This document shows positions 1 through 4,276 of a stretch of DNA of 6,824 nucleotides, piece by piece; the first letter of the stretch is position 1, and each line of letters begins with the position of its first letter. The stretch is taken from positions 1 through 6,824 of the forward strand of contig JAHKLQ010000173.1 of assembly GCA_020854975.1 (NCBI GenBank), written 5' to 3'. The position numbers and the translations under genes are program-made. The notes beneath the pieces are model-generated. The model saw nothing but the letters and a program-made list of their open reading frames with translations, was not told the DNA's origin and searched no databases. The DNA comes from Methanobacterium sp. (lineage in GTDB: Archaea; Methanobacteriota; Methanobacteria; Methanobacteriales; Methanobacteriaceae).

Positions 1-41
1 GGGGGAATATTATCCTAAGGAAAAATTCTGATAAGGAGATT

Positions 42-491
42 ATGGTAAAAAAAGATCAGGAAAAAAAATATTCTGATAAAGAAGATTTTGATAATGAATA
101 TCTAGTTATCTCCCCTGATTATCATGCAGAACTAGATGAAATTCGAAAAAAAGTTAAACATGGTCACTGCTCTACTTTGAGGGATTGTTTATTGCTTTTT
201 GAAGATCTGTGGGCGGAGTCCCATAGATATGAAATTAGGCTTTCCCATAAATTTCAGAAGGAAATGGAAAAACTATCTCAGAAAGACCCGGAACAGTATA
301 AGCATGTTCTGAAAAAGATGGAACAAATCCAGGTTATGCCCTTACATTACAAACCGTTAAGTGGTGACCTGCATGGTGCCAGAAGGGCACATGTGGGTGA
401 TTTTGTGTTGATCTATGAATTCAAGGATAATTCGCTAATCTTCGAGGATTATAACCATCATGACCAGATTTACACTGATATTTTAAAATAA
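42..491 (+). CDS. RelE/ParE-family toxin-like protein with an N-terminal extension
   Basis: Residues about 63-149 match the RelE/ParE (Txe/YoeB-like) fold: a first strand YEIRLSHKF, two charged helices (about 71-98), HYKPLSGDL, GARRAHVGDFVLIYEF and a C-terminal FEDYNHHDQIY. The basic residues R114/R115, the histidines H139/H140 and Y144 lie where these toxins carry their RNA-cleavage residues. Known family members cleave mRNA on the ribosome and are about 85-100 residues long; here some 60 extra charged residues precede the domain. No complete antitoxin gene is visible; one may lie to the left of the window. The ATG at 42 has AAGGAG at 33-38, only 3 nt away, which is short. The same frame is open back to base 3, so the gene could start outside the window. 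Toxin family is fairly certain; activity is not shown. Confidence 0.8.
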   Translation: MVKKDQEKKYSDKEDFDNEYLVISPDYHAELDEIRKKVKHGHCSTLRDCLLLFEDLWAESHRYEIRLSHKFQKEMEKLSQKDPEQYKHVLKKMEQIQVMPLHYKPLSGDLHGARRAHVGDFVLIYEFKDNSLIFEDYNHHDQIYTDILK

Positions 492-506
492 AACATTTTA
501 AAATAT
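478..506. repeat. Perfect 12-bp AT-only inverted repeat over the toxin stop codon
   Basis: ATATTTTAAAAT (478-489) and ATTTTAAAATAT (495-506) are exact reverse complements separated by AAAAC. The TAA stop of the toxin gene (489-491) starts at the end of the left arm. There is no G or C in the stem, so it would be a weak RNA hairpin; it could be a 3' processing or stability element, or a cruciform or protein site in DNA. Confidence 0.7.
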
Positions 507-556
507 GGGAGGTCCAACAGATTGCATGAAAATCCATGATGAAATACTATTTTAAC

Positions 557-562
557 TTTTTT
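557..562 (+). terminator. Candidate U-tract terminator after the toxin gene
   Basis: A run of six T on the plus strand, about 65 nt after the toxin stop. Archaeal RNA polymerase can terminate at such tracts without a strong hairpin. It is the only T-run of this length on the plus strand close downstream of the toxin gene. Confidence 0.35.
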
Positions 563-563
563 A

Positions 564-746
564 TCATCTCCCTAAAACTTGACTGAAGAGTACTATATTT
601 TCCTTGGAAAGTGAAATCCTCTCATTTACTTCTACCTTCCTAACAATTTTTGTACCTTCAAATTTGATAGCCTCATTCAGGAGAAGTACTTGTATATCAT
701 CCACTTCAAAAAAGAGTTTATCCCGGGCTTTATCCTGAACAGGTCA
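564..746 (-). pseudogene. Eroded C-terminal gene remnant, family not recognised
   Basis: On the minus strand codons 743-567 form a 59-codon open frame with protein-like composition, ending in a TGA at 566-564. Fragments include KLFFEVDDIQVLLLNEAIKF, KIVRKVEVNERISL and ENIVLFSQVLG, an alternation of hydrophobic and charged residues typical of beta strands and helices. The frame has no usable start: a TGA (746-744) immediately precedes it, and the only in-frame GTG (704-702) has no ribosome binding site. Just upstream another frame reads VDIPLKNYM (771-745), so a single-base indel near 740-746 could have split a longer gene. I read this as the tail of a decayed gene. Chance openness cannot be excluded, and I do not recognise the family. 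Confidence 0.45.
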
Positions 747-797
747 TGTAATTTTTAAGAGGGATATCCACTAATCACTATCCTAATATCAGTAAAG

Positions 798-828
798 TAT
801 ATATTTGTAATGCACTGTATTGTATATT
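798..828 (+). promoter_or_regulatory. TATA box and near-palindromic operator of the RHH gene
   Basis: TATATATTT at 798-806 is centred about 27 bp before the ATG at 829, which puts the transcription start at or next to the start codon. No Shine-Dalgarno sequence is visible, so the mRNA is probably leaderless. Between TATA and ATG lies AATGCA-C-TGTATT (809-821), a 13-bp inverted repeat with one mismatched pair. It is a good candidate operator for the encoded ribbon-helix-helix protein, which would block the core promoter. Confidence 0.5.
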
Positions 829-960
829 ATGACCAAAAAGAAGAGTGTTTACATTCGTTTGGAGCCCGAGTATATCGAAAAAATTGACCAGATAGCCAAA
901 AAGGAAGATCGATCAAGATCATACATTATACGTAGATTAATAATAAAAGGATTGAAGTAA
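829..960 (+). CDS. 43-residue ribbon-helix-helix (CopG/Arc-type) DNA-binding protein
   Basis: The 43-codon frame starts MTKKKSVYIRLEPEYIEKID and ends in RRLIIKGLK. It has the exact layout of a minimal ribbon-helix-helix protein: a beta strand with alternating side chains (SVYIRLEPE, residues 6-14), helix A (YIEKIDQIAKKE, about 15-26), a turn with RSRS (28-31), and helix B (YIIRRLIIKGL, about 32-42). Such proteins dimerise through the strand and insert it in the major groove. CopG-type proteins are repressors, and many are antitoxins of RelE/ParE toxins. Here the toxin gene lies upstream with the eroded segment between, so a pairing is only possible, not shown. The start is set by the TATA box 27 bp upstream, consistent with a leaderless message. 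Confidence 0.8.
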   Translation: MTKKKSVYIRLEPEYIEKIDQIAKKEDRSRSYIIRRLIIKGLK

Positions 961-1189
961 ACTATCCAATTAGTATTATTAAATATAGTTATTTTATTAT
1001 AACGTATTGAAAGTAACTACTATATAACTAATATAGTTCAAGGTTTTAAGAAACTTACTAAAAAGATCATACAAATAATATTAAAAAAATGATTTGTGAT
1101 TTAATAAATATGTAACGGAGAATGTAGAAAAAAACTACAAAGAGCTATTTACGACTAAGAATAGCTTTAATACTCATGCAGTATGCAAC
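961..1189. other. AT-rich gap with small inverted repeats, no gene seen
   Basis: I find no plausible coding frame here. The stretch holds a perfect 7-bp inverted repeat ACTATAT-AACTA-ATATAGT (1019-1037), whose right part AATATAGTT also occurs at 982-990. Its right end holds the terminator of the minus-strand gene that stops at 1190 (1123-1184), listed separately. Confidence 0.6.
1123..1184 (-). terminator. Hairpins plus U7 terminator of the 1190-1492 gene
   Basis: Read on the minus strand, the stop codon is followed by a 5-bp hairpin (ATACT-GCATG-AGTAT, 1184-1170). Next is a perfect 7-bp hairpin (AGCTATT and AATAGCT, 1166-1143, 10-nt loop), then CTTTGTAG and a run of seven T (1134-1128). The T-run is itself bracketed by TGTAG/CTACA. 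Hairpin followed by a U tract is the form of an intrinsic terminator and supports transcription of the small gene upstream. Confidence 0.6.
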
Positions 1190-1492
1190 TTAAAAATTAG
1201 TGGATTTTGAGGTGTTGACCCAATTTAATGGTTCATTTTCCTTTTTCTTATGCCTGATTGCATCCATGAGTTTAATTTTTTCTTCAAATTCGTCCTGAAA
1301 CTCATCCTGGAACTTGTTCCATCTTTCAGAGTCTTTGGAGAGCCAGTTAGTTGTTCCAATTTTTGTGGAATACCTCAACCAAAGTAGCTGCTGTGACTTA
1401 TTAATGGATCTCTTTGATGAAAATTGATCCAGCATCCTCTTGAATTTACTCTTCCTTTGCGGATATTGATTGGAACCAATATTCTTAACCAT
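1190..1492 (-). CDS. Hypothetical 100-residue charged protein
   Basis: I do not recognise the family. The protein is soluble, rich in Lys, Ser, Gln and Asn, with a basic N-terminus (residues 1-33), a Trp-containing centre (LLWLRYSTKIGTTNWL, 36-51) and an acidic helix-forming stretch (about 54-78). That stretch holds a tandem FQDE-FQDE-FEEK repeat at 61-72. The two FQDE units differ at three of four codons, all silently (TTC/TTT, GAT/GAC, GAG/GAA), which points to selection on the protein. ATG at 1492 has AAGGG 5 nt upstream, and a possible TATA (TTAATATA, about 1525-1532) fits a start of transcription near 1505. A hairpin plus U7 follows the stop. Codon style fits the neighbours. It is probably a real gene; no function can be assigned. 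Confidence 0.55.
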   Translation of the reverse strand: MVKNIGSNQYPQRKSKFKRMLDQFSSKRSINKSQQLLWLRYSTKIGTTNWLSKDSERWNKFQDEFQDEFEEKIKLMDAIRHKKKENEPLNWVNTSKSTNF

Positions 1493-1530
1493 GTTATCCC
1501 TTAATCTTAGTGTGGGGTTTTCTAGTATAT

Positions 1531-1650
1531 TAATTTATGGTTTTGCACCTGTCCAAAAATTGATTTATAGTTTTGGAACTTTGCAAAAATTCATTTATGG
1601 TTTGAGAATTATCCAAAAATTCATTTACTATTTAACACCTATCCAAAAAA
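1531..1650. repeat. Tandem repeat, four 30-bp units
   Basis: Units at 1531-1560, 1561-1590, 1591-1620 and 1621-1650 share ATTTAT(G/A)GTTTT-like and CAAAAAT blocks on the plus strand with an exact 30-bp period. On the minus strand each unit encodes a decapeptide of the form N-(E/Q)-F-L-(D/Q)-x-x-(K/Q)-T-I, in frame with the helical-repeat gene that ends at 1632. Each unit also carries TTTTT on the minus strand, so the array could act as a ladder of U-tract terminators. Confidence 0.85.
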
Positions 1651-2246
1651 CATTGTGCCATGTTTCGGGTCTTGGGACTTTTACTGTTCAACTGAGTTCT
1701 CACAAAGTCTTCAATCTTTTCTTTATCATCTGCATCAGGATAAATTTTCCTGAGTGCTTCAATGGCGTATGCTTTGACTAGTTCCTTCTGCTTACCATGG
1801 TGGATCTCATCAATATTCATAAGTATATCAATAATTCGAGACCTGAGCTCTGGCTTGTTAAAGGATATAATACTGGAATTTAAGGCCACATGGGATGCAG
1901 TCATGACTTTATCTCCTGCCAGTATCCCATAATAATCTTCAAATATTTCATCAAATTTGTTATCTTTATCTACCCTGGTTAAACTGGCTAAAATATAGAT
2001 AGCAATGAACTTGTGGAAATTGTTGGGACTGTAAAGCATTTCCTGGAAGTAATCCCATTCAGGGTACAAGAATTCGGGATTATTTTCAGCAACAAGTTGT
2101 AGTGTTTTGAAACAGTTTTCTCGGATGTTGTTATCCTTAGATCGAACCCCGTTTATCATCTCCTGGAACAGATCTTCATTATTTAATGCATCTCTGGCCA
2201 GGCCCTCAACATCAATATTTTTCCCCTCTAAATTGTATTTTGACAT
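1632..2246 (-). CDS. HEAT-like helical-repeat protein
   Basis: The 204-residue protein is almost entirely alpha helical, with paired amphipathic helices separated by short polar turns: about 33-55 ([20 protein letters not shown]), 62-91, 96-110, 113-129, 131-146, 152-169 and 176-202. Phrases such as [18 protein letters not shown] and [16 protein letters not shown] are typical of HEAT/ARM-like scaffolds, which bind other proteins and have no catalytic residues. It is the last gene after the repressor and EFR1 genes on this strand, 67 bp behind the latter. GAGGT (2261-2257) lies 10 nt before the ATG, and ATATAAAAAAAA (2292-2281) could be its own TATA. Its TAA stop sits inside a 30-bp tandem repeat, and the frame continues open for 33 codons beyond it (see findings). 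The fold call is moderately sure; the role is unknown. Confidence 0.65.
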   Translation of the reverse strand: MSKYNLEGKNIDVEGLARDALNNEDLFQEMINGVRSKDNNIRENCFKTLQLVAENNPEFLYPEWDYFQEMLYSPNNFHKFIAIYILASLTRVDKDNKFDEIFEDYYGILAGDKVMTASHVALNSSIISFNKPELRSRIIDILMNIDEIHHGKQKELVKAYAIEALRKIYPDADDKEKIEDFVRTQLNSKSPKTRNMAQCFLDRC

Positions 2247-2313
2247 TTTTTTTTCAACCTCTAAATGTTAAGAGTACTCATTTTTTTTATATCTCTTATT
2301 TCCATACTCTCTA

Positions 2314-3105
2314 TTATTTCAAAAATTCTTTGGCTTTCACTGCATGGTATGTTTTGCCCTTGTAGTTCACAGGACAGGAAATAGCCCCTCTGGGGCAAAA
2401 AGAAGTACATCTTAAACAGTATTCACAGTTAAAATCGTGTTTAGGGTATTCTTCATCTTCCATTGTTATATTATCCACTGGGCAGAGTTTATAACATATG
2501 CCACATTTGTTACACTCTTCTTCATCTGTCTCCAGACGTAGTAATTTCTGGTTGAGATTGGTTTCAGTTAACTTTAAACCTGTTATAGATGCATAGTACA
2601 TGGCATCAGAAAGCACCGGCACCCTACCCCATTTAGATCTTCCATGGATAATGTCTTGAGCATACTTTTCTGCATTTTCAAGTCCTTTTTCAACCTTTTC
2701 CTGGCAAGTATCCTTATCTGGAACGTAAAATATATTGGCAGGCATTACAATCTCTTTTGCCCCAATAGGAAAGTATCCTTTCTTTTTCAATATTTCACGT
2801 AGTGGACCTACCATCCCTCCTGAAAATCCAGCCAGAGTATCCACCATGAATATTTCTGTAGTTAGAGTAGTCTCAGGCAGCGCTTTGATGAATTTCCATA
2901 CAAAATTGTAAGTGGACATTTCAGCTATGGGAAATCCCAGGCCAATAGTATGGTTTAAATCCATGTCCTCTGGATTTGAATCCTCAATCTTATGTAAATC
3001 CACTTGGATACCTTCTTGTGTGAAAACATCCCTCATCTTCTTAACCACTAATAGGGTGTTTCCGGTTCCAGAGAAATAATAGAAATCAACTATGTCTTTT
3101 ATCAT
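2314..3105 (-). CDS. EFR1-type flavodoxin/ferredoxin fusion (two [4Fe-4S] clusters)
   Basis: Residues 5-160 form a flavodoxin-like domain: strand IVDFYYF followed by the phosphate loop SGTGNT (12-17) for FMN, then [12 protein letters not shown] (55-66) and [12 protein letters not shown] (89-100) in the other flavin-contacting positions. The C-terminal part carries two ferredoxin motifs, Cys198-x2-Cys201-x2-Cys204-x3-Cys208-Pro and Cys227-x2-Cys230-x2-Cys233-x3-Cys237-Pro, each able to hold one [4Fe-4S] cluster. An extra Cys-Pro follows at 244. Length (263) and order match the EFR1 family, common in anaerobes and assumed to pass electrons between low-potential carriers; the partners are not known. 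The start is firm: GGAGGTG (3117-3111) lies 5 nt before the ATG. ATTTATAAAT (3155-3146) would give its own promoter; it lies 81 bp behind the repressor gene. Confidence 0.88.
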   Translation of the reverse strand: MIKDIVDFYYFSGTGNTLLVVKKMRDVFTQEGIQVDLHKIEDSNPEDMDLNHTIGLGFPIAEMSTYNFVWKFIKALPETTLTTEIFMVDTLAGFSGGMVGPLREILKKKGYFPIGAKEIVMPANIFYVPDKDTCQEKVEKGLENAEKYAQDIIHGRSKWGRVPVLSDAMYYASITGLKLTETNLNQKLLRLETDEEECNKCGICYKLCPVDNITMEDEEYPKHDFNCEYCLRCTSFCPRGAISCPVNYKGKTYHAVKAKEFLK

Positions 3106-3145
3106 CCCAACACCTCCAACTATCTTTTTTTAACTCATGGTTTTC

Positions 3146-3155
3146 ATTTATAAAT
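3146..3155 (-). promoter_or_regulatory. Candidate TATA box of the EFR1-type gene
   Basis: ATTTATAAAT is centred about 45 bp before the ATG at 3105. Transcription would start near 3124, giving a leader of some 19 nt that contains the GGAGGTG ribosome binding site (3117-3111). No copy of the ACCGACCGTCGGT operator lies here, so any control by the neighbouring repressor would have to act through read-through from its own promoter. Confidence 0.4.
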
Positions 3156-3186
3156 TGTATTTTTTTTATTGTCAGATTTTAACGTT

Positions 3187-3783
3187 TCATTGTTGGTGAT
3201 TTTCAATAGGAGTGATGAACTTTTCCTCAAAATTTTTAACCACTTCTTCAAGAGTTAAATTCCTATCCAGTAACATGTAACTTAAAATTCCATCCATTGC
3301 AGCTACCAAAGTCATGGCACTGACATTAACATTGTGTTCTTTAAATTCACCCAATTGGATTCCTGTTTTAAATGATTGTTCAAAAAATTGCATGTAATCT
3401 CTGGTAAATTGTCGGTAGTACTTTAATAGTTCTGGATTATCCAGTATTTTTCCCAAAGAAAGGAACAAAAAGGCAGTTTCATTGGGATGTTCCAACCAGT
3501 ATCGAAGATAATTTTCTATGTAAAATAACAGGCCTTCCTTCACTGAAGAAAATTTTCCAGCATCATCCATTAATTCTTCGATTTTTTCACTGATTTTATC
3601 ATTGGCCATGATCAGGATCATGTCCTTACTCTGGAAATGATGGTATAAACCACCTTTACTGACTCCTGCTTTTTGGGCAATGGCCTCCATGGTAGTGTTT
3701 TCATACCCTTTTTCCAGGAAAACATCAATGGCAGCCTGTGTTATTTCGTTTATTCGTTCTTCTCTGGATTTTCTCTTAACCAT
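3187..3783 (-). CDS. TetR/AcrR-family transcriptional repressor
   Basis: The N-terminus has the TetR helix-turn-helix: a first helix RINEITQAAIDVFLEKG (about 10-26), then TTMEAIAQKAGVSKGGLYHH (30-49) and FQSKD (50-54), whose GVSKGGLYHHF recognition segment is highly typical. The remaining 140 residues are helical and variable, as expected for the ligand-binding and dimer domain; the ligand is unknown. I start at the ATG at 3783, giving 198 residues: GGAG (3793-3790) is 6 nt upstream. An in-frame TTG at 3795 would begin inside that ribosome binding site, so it is less likely. A perfect 6+1+6 palindrome directly upstream overlaps the predicted transcription start, which implies autorepression. 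The EFR1-type gene follows on the same strand after 81 bp and is the natural candidate for joint control. Confidence 0.9.
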   Translation of the reverse strand: MVKRKSREERINEITQAAIDVFLEKGYENTTMEAIAQKAGVSKGGLYHHFQSKDMILIMANDKISEKIEELMDDAGKFSSVKEGLLFYIENYLRYWLEHPNETAFLFLSLGKILDNPELLKYYRQFTRDYMQFFEQSFKTGIQLGEFKEHNVNVSAMTLVAAMDGILSYMLLDRNLTLEEVVKNFEEKFITPIENHQQ

Positions 3784-3795
3784 AATTATCTCCAA

Positions 3796-3830
3796 ACCGA
3801 CCGTCGGTATGTATAATTATTTTATAATTT
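3796..3830 (-). promoter_or_regulatory. Promoter and palindromic operator of the TetR-family gene
   Basis: ACCGAC-C-GTCGGT (3796-3808) is a perfect palindrome with 6-bp arms, GC-rich in an AT-rich gap, and resembles known TetR-family operators of the ACCGACCGGTCGGT kind. On the minus strand GGAAAATTATAAAA (about 3833-3820) provides BRE-like and TATA elements. A start some 26 bp downstream falls near 3798, inside the operator, so bound repressor should block initiation. Confidence 0.7.
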
Positions 3831-3873
3831 TCCAAATATAAACTTAACCATCAGATAGCAATCAGTCCATTGG

Positions 3874-3880
3874 AAAAAAA
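3874..3880 (-). terminator. U7 terminator of the small membrane-protein gene
   Basis: Five bases after the TAA stop (3888-3886) the minus strand reads a run of seven T. This fits archaeal U-tract termination and separates the gene from the repressor promoter downstream. No strong hairpin precedes it. Confidence 0.5.
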
Positions 3881-3885
3881 TAGAA

Positions 3886-4128
3886 TTAAACCATAATTAT
3901 CCCTAAAATGCCAAATATTCCCAATAAAAGGCCTAAAAACACACCTAATAAGGCTATTCCCATGATAACTTTGTTAGAATATTTGTAGGCGAAAAATCCA
4001 AAGAGTCCGAAGTTGCAGAATAAAAAAAACTGCCAGGGATCATGAGTGGTAAATCCACTTATTCCTAAAAATCCCAGGAATCCTAAAAAACCCAGCATCC
4101 AATATTGTTCTTCATTTTCTTGAACCAT
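3886..4128 (-). CDS. Small DUF3796-like membrane protein
   Basis: The 80-residue protein has a short acidic N-terminus (VQENEEQYW) and three hydrophobic segments: about 11-26 (MLGFLGFLGFLGISGF, a repeated LGF), 32-48 (WQFFLFCNFGLFGFFAY) and 53-80 (VIMGIALLGVFLGLLLGIFG). The run LGFLGFLG, then a D-P-W, then an FF-rich helix is the signature I associate with DUF3796, a family of unknown function in bacteria and methanogens, although this member is short. GGGAG (4142-4138) serves as ribosome binding site; it lies 9 nt from this ATG and 6 nt from an in-frame GTG at 4131, so one extra residue is possible. A U7 tract follows the stop. It is divergent from the radical SAM gene across 145 bp. Membrane location is clear; family is moderately sure. 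Confidence 0.65.
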   Translation of the reverse strand: MVQENEEQYWMLGFLGFLGFLGISGFTTHDPWQFFLFCNFGLFGFFAYKYSNKVIMGIALLGVFLGLLLGIFGILGIIMV

Positions 4129-4193
4129 CACCCATCACTCCCACTAAATTATAAGTTCCTACCTAAAACAAGCTATTATCTGTACATACCTAC

Positions 4194-4203
4194 TATAAAA
4201 ATA
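4194..4203 (+). promoter_or_regulatory. Candidate TATA box of the radical SAM gene
   Basis: TATAAAAATA is the best TATA-like element on the plus strand in the divergent gap 4132-4276. It would start transcription near 4224 and leave a leader of about 50 nt that includes GAGGT at 4268-4272. On the minus strand TTTTTATAG (about 4201-4193) could serve the divergent small gene, so the two promoters may overlap. Confidence 0.4.
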
Positions 4204-4276
4204 ATTATACCATGAAAAAAGTAATCCACCCTAAACTCTTAATCAACCATTGATCTAGATAAAAAAAGAGGTTTAG

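Noticed and set aside
1632..1634. Stop codon of the helical-repeat gene read as pyrrolysine
   Set aside because: The codon is TAA; pyrrolysine uses TAG.
1531..1650. Tandem 30-bp repeats as a CRISPR array
   Set aside because: The units are directly adjacent with graded divergence and no unique spacers, and no cas genes are present.
1470..1781. Plus-strand open frame of 103 codons across the 30-bp repeats
   Set aside because: It overlaps the start of the 1190-1492 gene and the end of the helical-repeat gene in antisense. Its repeated QKFIYGL-like pattern is the reverse reading of the tandem repeat, and it has no ribosome binding site.
3784..3795. TTG start at 3795 for the TetR-family gene
   Set aside because: The TTG overlaps the GGAG ribosome binding site of the ATG at 3783, and transcription probably starts only a few bases upstream.
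4129..4135. Alternative ATG at 4135 for the small membrane protein
   Set aside because: It is out of frame with the hydrophobic reading frame.
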